A DNA stretch of 64,000 bases from Clostridium_B lapidicellarium (GTDB lineage: Bacteria; Bacillota; Clostridia; Clostridiales; Clostridiaceae): positions 1 through 64,000 of the forward strand of contig NZ_JBGFFE010000009.1 in NCBI RefSeq assembly GCF_041224415.1. Direction: 5' to 3'. Positions within the stretch are counted from its first letter, which is position 1. Every line of letters starts with the position of its first letter. A program made the position numbers and the translations under genes. The notes under the pieces are model-generated. The model was not told the origin of the DNA and made no database searches. It was given only the letters and a program-made list of their open reading frames with translations. Positions 44,656-54,326 of this stretch are shown here, piece after piece.

Positions 44656-44855
44656 CAGACCAATTCAATTTCCGTCCACCCCATACAGTTTTTATAGTAT
44701 CACCTTGTAAAATTTCTATCTGTCATGTTCATGTAAATTCAATGTAAAATAATCATAACATTTTTATATTTAACTTAAACTTTACACGATCTTTATGGTT
44801 TCATTCCAATTAAGCAATATAATGAATAGATACTAAAACATATGGAGGAACAGAC

Positions 44856-46019
44856 ATGACAAATTCTTCAAAAATATTTAAAATATTATTTTACATAGCT
44901 GCCATATTGGTATTTGGTATTTTTTTATATAGCTTCAACGTCAGCCATCCCGTAACCTATAACAGACAAAACGGCAAAGCTAACATAAAATATGAAAAAG
45001 CCCAGGTACTGGAAATAAAGAATAATTCTCTAAAACAATTCAACGAGTCCAAAAATATATATTTTGGAAGCCAGCAGGTAAGATTGAAAATCCTTTCAGG
45101 GGAACACAGAGGTGAAATAAAAAATGTCACAAATTATTTAAGTGACACCCATAACGTATATTTAAAAAAAGGCATGAAGGTCATAGTGGATATAGCTACT
45201 GCCGGAAACGGCTCTTACAATGTGACAGTTTATAATTACTACAGGGCACCGGTACAGTATATATTTATTTTAATATTCTTCGCCCTGCTGTGTATAGTGG
45301 GGGGAGAAAAAGGGTTCAAATCGGTCTTGGGACTTATATTTACTCTTTGCTGCGTCATATTTTTGTTTATTCCCATGCTTTACAGGGGATACTCTCCGGT
45401 TTTATCTGCCATAATCATGATAATCATAACCAGCTGTGTTTCACTTTTTTTGCTAAATGGCAAAAGTACAAAAACACTGTCTGCAATACTTGGAACACTG
45501 GCCGGAGTTATAATCGCAGGTATAATTGAAGTTATATTCGGGCACCTTGCACATTTGACAGGTCTAAACCTAACCCAGGTGGAAAGTCTGAACATGATCT
45601 CCAATGTATCCGGCATGAAGGTGTATGGACTTTTAACGGCAGGAATTTTAATAGCTTCCCTAGGAGCTGTGATGGACATCAGCATATCCATAGCATCTTC
45701 CGTACAGGAAATATATATGTCAAATCCTAAAATCAGCAGGAAAGAATTATTTGGATCAGGATTGAATGTAGGGAAAGATATGATGGGAACCATGGCAAAT
45801 ACACTTATCCTGGCCTTTGCTGGAGCTTCCCTGAGTATGCTTATAATAATTTACTCCTACAATTTAAGCTATAACCAGCTCATCAATATGGATATGGTAA
45901 GTCTTGAAATAATTCAAGGACTTACGGGAAGCATGACAGTAATTTTCACAGTTCCAATAGTGTCGTTTATTTCCGCACAGATCACCACGAGATTACACAA
46001 CAAATTTAATTCCATATAA
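44856..46019 (+). CDS. YibE/F family membrane protein
   Basis: 387 residues; an N-terminal helix, an extracytoplasmic domain (about 40-130, VLEIKNNSLKQF...VRLKILSGEHRGEIKNV) and about seven further helices with the family motifs GGEKGFKSVLGL, GILIASLGAVMDISISIASSV and GLNVGKDMMGTMANTLILAFAGASL. Role not established; YibE/F is often near transport genes. A paralogue with the same architecture lies at 56085-57221. ATG behind GGAGGAACAG. It overlaps the convergent histidine kinase gene by 14 bases. Confidence 0.88.
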   Translation: MTNSSKIFKILFYIAAILVFGIFLYSFNVSHPVTYNRQNGKANIKYEKAQVLEIKNNSLKQFNESKNIYFGSQQVRLKILSGEHRGEIKNVTNYLSDTHNVYLKKGMKVIVDIATAGNGSYNVTVYNYYRAPVQYIFILIFFALLCIVGGEKGFKSVLGLIFTLCCVIFLFIPMLYRGYSPVLSAIIMIIITSCVSLFLLNGKSTKTLSAILGTLAGVIIAGIIEVIFGHLAHLTGLNLTQVESLNMISNVSGMKVYGLLTAGILIASLGAVMDISISIASSVQEIYMSNPKISRKELFGSGLNVGKDMMGTMANTLILAFAGASLSMLIIIYSYNLSYNQLINMDMVSLEIIQGLTGSMTVIFTVPIVSFISAQITTRLHNKFNSI

Positions 46020-47376
46020 TATCCAAACTTGCAGTCACCCTGGTTCCCTTTCCAACTTTACTTTCAACGCTGATGGTTCCATTGTAGATATTCACAATTT
46101 GCACTGCAATAGACAATCCAAGACCGCTCCCTCCAATATCTTTGGATCTGGATTTATCCACACAGTAGAACCTGTCAAATATCTTGGGAATTTCATCCTC
46201 TGGAATTCCCACACCGGTGTCGGTTACAGATATGTTGACATATTCTCCGAATTTAACAGAGCTTATATCTATTTTCCCACGTTCCGGCGTAAATTTTATA
46301 CTATTGTCTATAAATATCCTGATCAATTGTTTTACAAGTTTGTAATCTGCAATAACCTGTATATTTTTACTGCTGTGATTTGATATGATGTGTTTTTTGT
46401 CGATAATTCTAGTTTCCCCGGCAACCTCATCTACCAGTTTATCAATATAGAAAACATCTTTTTCCACCTTCTGGGATCTGTTGTCACTGCGGGCCAAAAA
46501 GAGCAGCTTTTCTACCAGATCACCCATATTGTGCGACTCGGATTTAATGGCTTCAATGGATTTGTCAAGGGCTTTTTTGTCATTTTTCCCCCACCTATCC
46601 AAAAGGTTAGCATATCCCTGGATCACTGCTATAGGCGTCCTGAGTTCATGAGAAGCATCTGAAACAAACTGAGTCTGCCTTTTAAAAGATATCTGAAGTC
46701 TGTCTATCATATTATTCAAGGTATTTGCCAGCCTTTTGAGTTCATCGTTGGGTCCCTGCATATTTATTCTTTCTTTTAAATTGTTAATGCTTATTTCGTC
46801 CGCAGTTTTTGTTATATTATCAATGGGTCTCAACATTTTTTTGCTTATTATATATCCAAGCAAAATGGATAATGCTATCCCGGCCAGATCCGCCACGGCC
46901 ATGAAAAAAAGCAATATTTTCAAAAAATTATATTCATTGTCCATATCTTTGATTATCTGTACATACAATATCCCATAATTCCTGTCGGGCACCTTTGTAT
47001 TTAAATAGGCAAAATGTTTTTCCCGCTTTTCCACATATCTCGCTTCTCCATATGGCCCGGAAATTCTAAAATGATAATCGAATCTGCCGGACGTATTTAT
47101 CAATTTTCCATTTTTGTCCATTATTTTTATGAATATGTTTTCGTTGGGCATTATGTCAGAGAACAACCTGCTGCTGGACTTTTCATTCAGCTTCATCCTC
47201 TTCAGTATTATCTGGTTTATGTCTTCCAGACGTTTTGATGCCTGGGTATACATGTAATGTCTCACCCCATGCAGTACACAGGCATTTGATACTGCCAGCA
47301 TCACAGATAGCATAAATGCAAATATTACAGTTAGTTTTACCGATATTTTAGCATTTTTTATAATATTTAAATTCAT
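46006..47376 (-). CDS. Sensor histidine kinase
   Basis: 456-residue membrane kinase. Helices at about 10-33 and 150-172 enclose a small extracytoplasmic sensor; HAMP (about 173-225); HisKA with the phospho-accepting His in SHELRTPIAVIQG (about 243); HATPase with N box (FIDNSIKFTPERG), G1 (DTGVGIPEDE), F (IFDRFYCVDKSRS) and G2 (GGSGLGLSIA). Resembles ArlS/CssS-type kinases. Partner of the response regulator three bases upstream. No target genes are evident next to it. Confidence 0.93.
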   Translation of the reverse strand: MNLNIIKNAKISVKLTVIFAFMLSVMLAVSNACVLHGVRHYMYTQASKRLEDINQIILKRMKLNEKSSSRLFSDIMPNENIFIKIMDKNGKLINTSGRFDYHFRISGPYGEARYVEKREKHFAYLNTKVPDRNYGILYVQIIKDMDNEYNFLKILLFFMAVADLAGIALSILLGYIISKKMLRPIDNITKTADEISINNLKERINMQGPNDELKRLANTLNNMIDRLQISFKRQTQFVSDASHELRTPIAVIQGYANLLDRWGKNDKKALDKSIEAIKSESHNMGDLVEKLLFLARSDNRSQKVEKDVFYIDKLVDEVAGETRIIDKKHIISNHSSKNIQVIADYKLVKQLIRIFIDNSIKFTPERGKIDISSVKFGEYVNISVTDTGVGIPEDEIPKIFDRFYCVDKSRSKDIGGSGLGLSIAVQIVNIYNGTISVESKVGKGTRVTASLDIIWN

Positions 47377-47379
47377 AAC

Positions 47380-48060
47380 CTAGTCTCCCTTTATTACATA
47401 TCCAACTCCCCTTACAGTGATAATTAATTTTTTTTCAAATCCATCATCAATTTTACTTCTGAGATATCTTATGAATACACTGACCACATTGGTATTATCA
47501 AAATAATCATAGCCCCAGACCTTTTCTATCAGCTGATCCCGTGTTAAAACTATATTTTTATTTTCCAAAAGAGTTTTTAAGAGATCATATTCCTTTTTGG
47601 TAAGTTCAATACGTTTTCCGTCTCTCGTAACTTCATGTGTCCTGGTGTCCATTACGAGGCCATCCACTTTATACTTATAACCCCGTGATTTCTCTCCGCT
47701 GTCTCTTCTTATAACACGTATTCTGGCCAAAAGCTCCTCTATGGCAAAGGGTTTTGTAATATAATCATTGGCTCCTATGTCCAATCCCATTACCTTATCC
47801 ATCACATCATCTTTTGCAGTTATCATTATAATTGGAATTTTAGAAAATTTTCTCACCCTCCTGCACACTTCCATTCCATTCAATCCGGGCAGCATTATAT
47901 CGAGGAGTACCAGATCATAATTTCCCTCCTGTATCTTTTTTAATCCTTCTCTCCCATTATACTCGACATCAGTAGTATATCCCTCGTGATCAAGCTCCAT
48001 CTGCATAAACATGGACATTTTCTTTTCATCTTCTATTATAAGTATCTTATAGTTTTCCAA
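47380..48060 (-). CDS. OmpR/PhoB-family response regulator
   Basis: 226 residues: receiver domain with Asp54 as the phosphorylation site (LLDIMLPG), acidic pair EDE at 10-12, Lys in the ITKPF motif; C-terminal winged helix (about 130-225, LTKKEYDLLKTLLENKN...VWGYDYFDNTNVVSVFIRYLRSKI). TTG start, six bases behind GAGGTGG. Upstream partner of the histidine kinase (3-base gap). Output genes unknown. Confidence 0.93.
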   Translation of the reverse strand: MENYKILIIEDEKKMSMFMQMELDHEGYTTDVEYNGREGLKKIQEGNYDLVLLDIMLPGLNGMEVCRRVRKFSKIPIIMITAKDDVMDKVMGLDIGANDYITKPFAIEELLARIRVIRRDSGEKSRGYKYKVDGLVMDTRTHEVTRDGKRIELTKKEYDLLKTLLENKNIVLTRDQLIEKVWGYDYFDNTNVVSVFIRYLRSKIDDGFEKKLIITVRGVGYVIKGD

Positions 48061-48095
48061 AAAACCACCTCAAACATCAATCATATATAAAATAA

Positions 48096-48734
48096 TCACT
48101 TGTCATCACCGTATAAAAATTTCCTGACTTTACAATAACTGCTCTCCTCGCCTATTGTCAGCAAAATATCATTTTCTTTGAATACGGCATAGGGTCCCGG
48201 GGAAAGAATCAAATCCCTCCCTCTCCTGATGCCTATTATAGTGGCATTTGTATTTTGCCAGAACCTGCTCTCAGAGATGGTTTTGCCGACAATTTCCAGT
48301 CCCTTGTAAACCTTGAATTCAAAGGGCATAAAGGGATTGGAGTTTATAAATCTATTGGAATAATCGGTAAATTCATTTATCTTTTTCCTGATTTCCTTTT
48401 CCAATTCATTTTTCTTCTTAAACAAATCCAGGATCTCTTTTTTTGACAGATTAAGGAAATCCATATTTCTAAATTTTTTTATAAATTTTAGACAATTATC
48501 TACGGATTTTATAGTAATCCCACTTCCCTTAGCCACTTCTACTATATCCATATCATTTAAAAGAATAATGGCCTTTCTTATAGTTTCGGGCGAAACGTTA
48601 TAATGGCTTGAAAGTGATGATCTCCCGTGAAGCCTGTCACCTACCGAAAGATCTCCAGTTATTATCCTGTTGGCTATATCTATAGCTATTTTTTGATATA
48701 TAGGTTTTACCGCATATTCTGATTCTACTGACAT
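48096..48734 (-). CDS. busR: GntR-type HTH repressor with RCK_C domain, BusR-like
   Basis: 212 residues from the ATG at 48734. A GntR-type winged helix (about 8-75, IYQKIAIDIANRIITGDLSVGDRL) is joined by a coiled coil (about 80-120) to an RCK_C/TrkA_C domain (about 130-205, ATIIGIRRGRDLILSPGPYAVF). That combination is the one known from BusR of lactococci and streptococci, which binds cyclic di-AMP and represses the BusA glycine betaine transporter. The divergent neighbour is just such a transporter, which supports the name. An upstream GTG (48794) is only about seven bases from the predicted transcription start and has no ribosome binding site, so I reject it. Confidence 0.85.
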   Translation of the reverse strand: MSVESEYAVKPIYQKIAIDIANRIITGDLSVGDRLHGRSSLSSHYNVSPETIRKAIILLNDMDIVEVAKGSGITIKSVDNCLKFIKKFRNMDFLNLSKKEILDLFKKKNELEKEIRKKINEFTDYSNRFINSNPFMPFEFKVYKGLEIVGKTISESRFWQNTNATIIGIRRGRDLILSPGPYAVFKENDILLTIGEESSYCKVRKFLYGDDK

Positions 48735-48746
48735 ATTAAATCCTAT

Positions 48747-48769
48747 TTTTAGATAATGATTACCTAAAA
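48747..48769. promoter_or_regulatory. Candidate BusR autoregulatory operator
   Basis: Two 10-base half-sites, TTTTAGATAA and TTACCTAAAA, form an inverted repeat with one mismatch and a 3-base centre. It lies between the busR promoter and its ATG, about 30-55 bases into the transcript, where a bound repressor would block elongation. Confidence 0.5.
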
Positions 48770-48807
48770 TAAACCTCCCCTCAAAATATTTCACTAAATC
48801 AATAAAT

Positions 48808-48836
48808 AGTATAAATTATTATTTCCATCATGTAAA
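48808..48836 (-). promoter_or_regulatory. busR promoter
   Basis: Minus strand TTTACA (plus 48831-48836), 17 bases, TATACT (48808-48813). Start near 48801. Confidence 0.65.
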
Positions 48837-48861
48837 TACAATCCGAAAAAATAAACTATTA

Positions 48862-48890
48862 ATGACAAGTAACAACTTTTATGGTATGAT
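48862..48890 (+). promoter_or_regulatory. Promoter of the osmolyte transporter operon
   Basis: ATGACA (48862-48867), a 17-base spacer and TATGAT (48885-48890). It is back-to-back with the busR promoter; the -35 boxes are 25 bases apart. Confidence 0.65.
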
Positions 48891-48962
48891 CAAATTGTTT
48901 CTTTATCGATTTCCCTCTGCGCGGTACATGGAAATTATAAATAGAATGGAGGATATTTCGTC

Positions 48963-50093
48963 GTGATAGAATTCAAAAATATAACTAAATCCTTTAAAGG
49001 TAAAAAAGTATTGAAAAATATAAATCTGAAAATACCCAGCGGAGAATTAGTAGTGCTGATTGGCCCCAGCGGTTGTGGAAAAACCACTACTTTAAAAATG
49101 ATAAACAAGCTCATAACTCCCACTTCCGGCGACATTTTTATAAACAATAAAAATATAAAAGAAGAGAACACCATAGAACTCAGGAGAAGAATTGGGTACG
49201 TGATTCAGCAAATCGGTCTATTTCCCCACATGACAATAGGAGAAAATATAGCACTGATACCAAAACTTCAGAAATGGCCTGAGAACAAGATAGAAAAAAG
49301 AATGAAGGAACTTATGGAAATGATAGGTATGAACTCAAGTGAATTTTTAAACAGGTATCCAGACGAGTTAAGCGGCGGCCAGCAGCAGAGAATAGGAGTA
49401 GCAAGGGCCTTTGCCATGAACCCGGACATAATACTTATGGATGAACCCTTCAGCGCCCTTGATCCCATAAGCAAAAACCAGCTTCAAGACGAACTGTTCA
49501 ACCTGCAGCAGGATCTTAAAAAAACCATAGTATTTGTCACCCATGACATGGACGAGGCAATAAAACTTGGAAATAAAATATGTATAATGAAAGACGGAAC
49601 CGTACTTCAATTTGACACCCCCGAGAACATATTGAAAAATCCATCCCATGGTTTTGTAGAAGAATTTATAGGTAAAAACAGAATCTGGAATAAACCTGAA
49701 TTCATAAAGGCAAAGGATATAATGATAACAAATCCCGTGGTAACAAATTCAGAAAGAACTATAGTACAAGCAGTAGAAATAATGAAGACAAATAAAGTTG
49801 ACAGTCTCATGATAGTGGACAAAAGTTCAACTCTCCTTGGAATAGTAACTTTAAAGGGCATACGAAAAAGCATAGATAAAACATTGAAATTGAAGAATAT
49901 AATGGAAAAAAATATATTTACAGTATACGAAGAAGACAATATAGTAGATATACTCAAAGAAATAAATGATAATGACATAGGATATGTACCCGTTTTAAAC
50001 AAGAATGGCAAGTTAACAGGGCTTATTACCAGAAGCAGTCTTATAACAGTACTGAGCACTCAATTTCTAGATACAGAGGAGGACAAACAATGA
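48963..50093 (+). CDS. opuCA: Glycine betaine/choline-type ABC transporter ATP-binding protein with CBS domains
   Basis: 376 residues. ATPase domain with Walker A GPSGCGKT (33-40), signature LSGGQQQR, Walker B IILMDEPFSALD and FVTHDMDEA; then two CBS repeats (about 255-370, AKDIMITNPVV, LKNIMEKNIFTVYEED) that in OpuA-type systems sense ionic strength or nucleotides. GTG start at 48963, ten bases behind GGAGG. Four-base overlap (ATGA) with the permease-binding protein fusion. Divergent from busR. Confidence 0.9.
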   Translation: MIEFKNITKSFKGKKVLKNINLKIPSGELVVLIGPSGCGKTTTLKMINKLITPTSGDIFINNKNIKEENTIELRRRIGYVIQQIGLFPHMTIGENIALIPKLQKWPENKIEKRMKELMEMIGMNSSEFLNRYPDELSGGQQQRIGVARAFAMNPDIILMDEPFSALDPISKNQLQDELFNLQQDLKKTIVFVTHDMDEAIKLGNKICIMKDGTVLQFDTPENILKNPSHGFVEEFIGKNRIWNKPEFIKAKDIMITNPVVTNSERTIVQAVEIMKTNKVDSLMIVDKSSTLLGIVTLKGIRKSIDKTLKLKNIMEKNIFTVYEEDNIVDILKEINDNDIGYVPVLNKNGKLTGLITRSSLITVLSTQFLDTEEDKQ

Positions 50094-51652
50094 ATTCAAT
50101 CATAGGTTTTTACAATTTTATTTCAAGCAGAGCAGGTGATATTCTAAATCTCTTCCTCCAGCATGTCGAACTTACCTTTCTGTCAGTAGTTATAGCCATA
50201 TTGATAGGTGTACCTCTGGGAATGCTCATAGAAAACAACAAAAAATTATCTTCATTCATAATAGGCATTGCAAATGTAATACAGGCAATTCCAAGTCTGG
50301 CCCTGCTGGGATTTCTAATCCCCGTCCTGGGCATTGGAAGCAAACCTGCCATTGTAATGGTAATTTTGTATTCTCTGCTTCCCATTATAAAAAATACTTA
50401 TACCGGATTATCAAGTATAGATCCCAATATCATAGAAGCCGCAGAGGGAATGGGCATGACTGAATCTCAAATACTTAAAATAGTAAAGCTTCCCCTGGCA
50501 CTTCCAATAATAATGGCGGGCATAAGAATATCTGCAGTTACGGCAGTGGGCCTTATGACCATAGCTGCATTCGTAGGTGCCGGAGGACTCGGATATATGG
50601 TATTTACAGGAGTACAGAGCATCAACAACTATATGATACTTGCAGGAGCAATACCAGCATGTATACTGGCGCTTTTAATAGATTTTATAATAGGCAAGAT
50701 TGAAAAATCAGCAACCAGGAGATCTTCAGCCAGAACAAAAAAGAAAAAAATCCCATTGAAATTCAAGAGAGCTGCAGCAATAATACTCTGCATCATAATA
50801 GTATCAACTTCTATATTTTACTATAATAATACGAAAAACAAGGTAGTAGTAGGTGGAAAAAACTACACTGAACAGATTATATTGGTGGATATGGTTGGAG
50901 AACTCATTGAGAAGAACAGCAATTTAAAAGTAGATTACAAGCCCAATCTGGGTGGTACGAATATAGTATTCAACGCCTTAAAATCCGGAAATGTAGATGT
51001 AAGTGTAGAATATACAGGTACTGGGCTCATGGATGTAATGAAGCACGGTCTAATAAGTGATCCAGATAAAACATACAATACCGTAAAAGATTATTATGAT
51101 AAAAACTTTAAAATAAAGTGGTTAAAGCCAATTGGTTTCAACAATACCTATGCACTGGCAGTATCCCAGGACACTTCTAAAAAATACAATTTGAACACCA
51201 TATCCGATCTTGCAAAAATAAGCAACAATTTAAGATTGAGCTGCACTATGGAATTCACTTCAGGGAGGGCAGATACTTTAAAGCCTCTTGAAGAAGTATA
51301 CGGTATTAATTTCAAGGAAATCAAAAGTGTAGACGGGGGACTCAGATACACCGCATTAAACCAAAAAAAAGCCGACGTGATTGATGCCTTTTCCACAGAC
51401 GGACTGCTAAAGCAATTCAATTTAAAGGTGCTGAAAGATGATAAAAAAGTATTTCCACCCTATTATGCCGCACCTATAATAAGAGAGGATACTTTAGAAA
51501 AACACCCTGAACTTCAGGATATTCTGAACAGGTTAAGTGGAAAAATTGACGATAAAACCATGATGGAATTAAACTATAAAGTCGACAGTTTAGGCCAAAA
51601 ACCCGACACAGTAGCTCACGAATTCCTGAAATCACAAAATCTTGTCAAGTAA
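50090..51652 (+). CDS. Osmolyte ABC transporter permease fused to its substrate-binding domain
   Basis: 520-residue fusion. The N-terminal half (about 1-205) is a BPD-type permease with five or six helices and the EAA loop EAAEGMGMTESQILKIVKLPLALP; after a basic linker and one more helix (about 228-245) comes an OpuAC-type binding domain (about 250-520, VVVGGKNYTEQIILVDMVGELIE, NLGGTNIVFNALKSGNVDVSVEYTGTGL). So the complete importer is encoded by two genes, as in BusA/OpuA systems. Substrate probably glycine betaine, choline or carnitine. Its stop is 2 bases from that of the convergent rlmL-like gene. Confidence 0.9.
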   Translation: MNSIIGFYNFISSRAGDILNLFLQHVELTFLSVVIAILIGVPLGMLIENNKKLSSFIIGIANVIQAIPSLALLGFLIPVLGIGSKPAIVMVILYSLLPIIKNTYTGLSSIDPNIIEAAEGMGMTESQILKIVKLPLALPIIMAGIRISAVTAVGLMTIAAFVGAGGLGYMVFTGVQSINNYMILAGAIPACILALLIDFIIGKIEKSATRRSSARTKKKKIPLKFKRAAAIILCIIIVSTSIFYYNNTKNKVVVGGKNYTEQIILVDMVGELIEKNSNLKVDYKPNLGGTNIVFNALKSGNVDVSVEYTGTGLMDVMKHGLISDPDKTYNTVKDYYDKNFKIKWLKPIGFNNTYALAVSQDTSKKYNLNTISDLAKISNNLRLSCTMEFTSGRADTLKPLEEVYGINFKEIKSVDGGLRYTALNQKKADVIDAFSTDGLLKQFNLKVLKDDKKVFPPYYAAPIIREDTLEKHPELQDILNRLSGKIDDKTMMELNYKVDSLGQKPDTVAHEFLKSQNLVK

Positions 51653-51654
51653 TT

Positions 51655-52788
51655 TTAAATTTGACTGGAACTGTTTCCGGCAAAATACTGATAATAATAA
51701 CATTTTAACCTTCCATTATAAAGTTTTCTGTTTTTATCAGATTTTCTCCCGAAATATTTTTCAAATTTGCGATGGGCAGTTATTATGAAATAGTTCCAGT
51801 TTTTAAGCCTTGAAAACACTTTGCCCATATCTCCATAAAGTTTTTCCACTTCCCTAAGCTCCCCCAGCCTTTCCCCGTAAGGCGGGTTGCTTATTATAAA
51901 TCCACAGCTTTCATCTGAGCTGAAATTCTGTACAGGCAGTTTTCGAAATGATATATAATCCTGTACTCCCGCTTTTTTAGCATTGTTTCCGGCAGTTTTA
52001 AGCACTCTTTCATCTATATCCGATGCCAAAATTCTAAATTTTTTATTATTTATGGAATTTGCTGCAAACTTTCTCAAGTCTCTCCACAGATACTGTGGAA
52101 TTATGTTCCACTGTTCAGAGATAAAATTTCTATTCAGTCCCGGGGCTATGTTCTTTCCTATCAATGCGGTCTCAATGGCAATAGTTCCTGAACCACACAT
52201 CGGATCTGCAAGCACCCTTGAAGGTTCCCATCCGCTCAAAAGTACCATGGCAGCTGCCAAAGTTTCCTTAATAGGTGCTTCCCCTGCATTTCTCCTGTAC
52301 CCTCTCTTGTGCAACCCCTCTCCGGATGTATCCACCGTCAGAGTAACTATATCCTTCAGGATGGCAACTTCTATCCTGTACTCAACTCCATCCTCAGCAA
52401 ATTTTTCCATATGATATCTGCTCTTCATGGATTCCACTATGGCTTTTTTAACTATGGACTGACAGTCAGGTACACTGTGTAATTTTGATTTTATGGATTT
52501 CCCCGTCACATGCATAAAGGCATCCTCGGGCATTAAACTCCACCAATCAACAGAAAGTGTACCTTGAAATAGTTCCTCAAAACTCTCCGCCTTGAACTCC
52601 GCCATTCTTATAAGTACCCTGTCTGCAGTCCTGAGCCATAAATTGCAGGTAACTATATCCATTTCGTCTCCGCTGAAAATAACTTTCCCATTTTCAACTT
52701 TCAAGTTTTCATACCCGAGGGACTTGAGTTCACCGGCAACCACAGACTCCAATCCAAAGGTAGATGTTGCAATCAATGTATATTCCAT
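51655..52788 (-). CDS. THUMP-domain rRNA methyltransferase (RlmL-N/YpsC-like)
   Basis: 377 residues from the ATG at 52788, seven bases behind GGGGG; an ATG six codons earlier has no site. N-terminal THUMP domain (about 45-155) and a class I methyltransferase domain with DPMCGSGTIAIE (about 190-201) and the NPPYGERLG motif (about 290) that marks N-methylation of a guanine. Matches the family that makes m2G in 23S rRNA (equivalent to position 2445 of Escherichia coli). Monocistronic. Confidence 0.9.
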   Translation of the reverse strand: MEYTLIATSTFGLESVVAGELKSLGYENLKVENGKVIFSGDEMDIVTCNLWLRTADRVLIRMAEFKAESFEELFQGTLSVDWWSLMPEDAFMHVTGKSIKSKLHSVPDCQSIVKKAIVESMKSRYHMEKFAEDGVEYRIEVAILKDIVTLTVDTSGEGLHKRGYRRNAGEAPIKETLAAAMVLLSGWEPSRVLADPMCGSGTIAIETALIGKNIAPGLNRNFISEQWNIIPQYLWRDLRKFAANSINNKKFRILASDIDERVLKTAGNNAKKAGVQDYISFRKLPVQNFSSDESCGFIISNPPYGERLGELREVEKLYGDMGKVFSRLKNWNYFIITAHRKFEKYFGRKSDKNRKLYNGRLKCYYYQYFAGNSSSQI

Positions 52789-52955
52789 ATTGTTCCCCCT
52801 ATTCAAATATTAACTGCTGTTTCCAAAATGTTTTTACAATTATTTGAAATGTTTTTACTGCATTTACAAAATAGTGACACAATATTCATATTTATTATCT
52901 ATACTCTAAAATAAGTTCTTAATTTTCAAGTCAAAATTTTTGGAGGTTTATTTTT

Positions 52956-53630
52956 ATGAATAAAAAAGTCAAATCGATAATTGCAGCAATGGTCATAGCT
53001 GGAACTATACCAGCCCTTACACCTGTTGTATCAAAAGCAGCTGAAAACACATGTCCCAACTCTAACTTGGTAAATCAGCTGACTCTATCAAAAGACACAC
53101 TGGCTAAATATAGCCAAGCTGGCAATTTGAAAATTTCCACACTGGAAAAATCAGCTGAAAACAAAAATTCTAATAATATAAATTCAAGTACTTCATCACC
53201 TGCAAAACCGGTACAAAATAATGGACAATCTTCTGATGTAAATGCGGAGGCAAGTGAAGTTATAAAACTGGTCAATGTAGAGAGAAGTAAAAATGGACTA
53301 GCTCCTCTTAAAGCCAATGCTGAATTATCAAAGGTGGCAGCAGTCAAGTCACAGGATATGGCTGACAAAAACTATTTCAGCCACACTTCGCCTACTTACG
53401 GGTCACCTTTCGACATGATGAAAAAATTTGGCATAAGCTATACAGCAGCAGGTGAAAACATAGCCTATGGCCAGAAAACTCCTGAAGAAGTAATGAATTC
53501 CTGGATGAATTCTCCAGGTCACCGGGCAAACATACTAAATTCCAATTTTACAGAAATTGGAGTGGGAATTTTTAGAAATAAAAATGGAACTCCCTATTGG
53601 GTTCAGATGTTCATAAATCCCGGCAAATAA
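52956..53630 (+). CDS. Secreted CAP-domain (SCP/YkwD-like) protein
   Basis: 224 residues: signal peptide (about 1-29, ending SKAA), a Ser/Asn-rich linker (about 60-105) and a CAP domain (about 107-222) with VNVERSKNGLAPLKAN, the HTSPTYG loop (His about 142), GENIAYG and SPGHRANIL...IGVGIF. Bacterial CAP proteins of the YkwD type are common on spores and cell surfaces; activity is not established. ATG behind GGAGG. Own terminator follows. Confidence 0.9.
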   Translation: MNKKVKSIIAAMVIAGTIPALTPVVSKAAENTCPNSNLVNQLTLSKDTLAKYSQAGNLKISTLEKSAENKNSNNINSSTSSPAKPVQNNGQSSDVNAEASEVIKLVNVERSKNGLAPLKANAELSKVAAVKSQDMADKNYFSHTSPTYGSPFDMMKKFGISYTAAGENIAYGQKTPEEVMNSWMNSPGHRANILNSNFTEIGVGIFRNKNGTPYWVQMFINPGK

Positions 53631-53706
53631 CCAAATTTCACTCAACCATTTTTTAGTATAACTGTTCACACAGTTATTAGTCAACTCCAATTTTAAAAAT
53701 ATGTAT

Positions 53707-53733
53707 GGGATGGTCTGCTTGGCCATCCCTTTT
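53707..53733 (+). terminator. Terminator of the CAP-domain gene
   Basis: GGGATGG / CCATCCC, 7 bp with a 9-base loop and TTTT tail, about 75 bases after the stop codon. Confidence 0.8.
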
Positions 53734-53752
53734 AAATCATTACTGTATGCAG

Positions 53753-54265
53753 TTATTCAACAAGCACTAATCCATAACAATTGATCTCATCTTCCCCATT
53801 TTTATCCTTCAATACACCTATTGGAAACCCATTTGCCTTTATTGTAGCAAAAACATCTATGCCGCAAGCTTCCATGGAAGGCCTTGCTTCAGCAGGATGC
53901 CTGCAGTTTCCTATATCACATTCCTCGCACAATTTACAGGGTCCTGCACCAAATCCAAAAGCCTTATAGTATCCATCCAAAAAAATTTTTCTCTCCATCT
54001 CGACTACAATTTTGGTGGTAGAGACCAGATCCAGTTTACACTGTATAAGAAGAGCACTGCTGTAACAGTCTATTATATCCTGAGTATCACCATAAGAAGG
54101 AGCTCTGGGCGGACAGCAGTTACTCCTGTTATAGTTTTTACATCCAAACTTACATTTCATTATTGTCCATGCAGCCGTCTCTACGGTATCCGTATCAATT
54201 ATCTTAGCATCATGTGCCCCAAGTTTCTTTGCCATTTCAATATATTTTTTCAAATCATCCTTCAC
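53753..54265 (-). CDS. DUF2284 cysteine-rich metal-binding protein
   Basis: 170 residues from the GTG at 54265, seven bases behind GGAGGG; a TTG 13 codons earlier has no site. Ten cysteines, in three groups: CKFGCKNYNRSNCCPP (about 37-52), CKLCEECDIGNCRHP (about 120-134) and a single later Cys in EACG. The family is predicted to bind iron-sulfur clusters or other metals; function unknown. It shares a symmetrical promoter region with the divergent LOG gene. Confidence 0.85.
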   Translation of the reverse strand: MKDDLKKYIEMAKKLGAHDAKIIDTDTVETAAWTIMKCKFGCKNYNRSNCCPPRAPSYGDTQDIIDCYSSALLIQCKLDLVSTTKIVVEMERKIFLDGYYKAFGFGAGPCKLCEECDIGNCRHPAEARPSMEACGIDVFATIKANGFPIGVLKDKNGEDEINCYGLVLVE

Positions 54266-54326
54266 CTGGAATCCCTCCAATTTTATAAGTACATCCTGAA
54301 ACAATTATACAATAAATAAACCGGAG

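Noticed and set aside
48735..48794. Longer N terminus of the BusR-like repressor
   Set aside because: The GTG is about seven bases from the predicted transcription start and has no ribosome binding site. A GGGGAGG at 48773-48779 is not followed by ATG, GTG or TTG at a usable distance.
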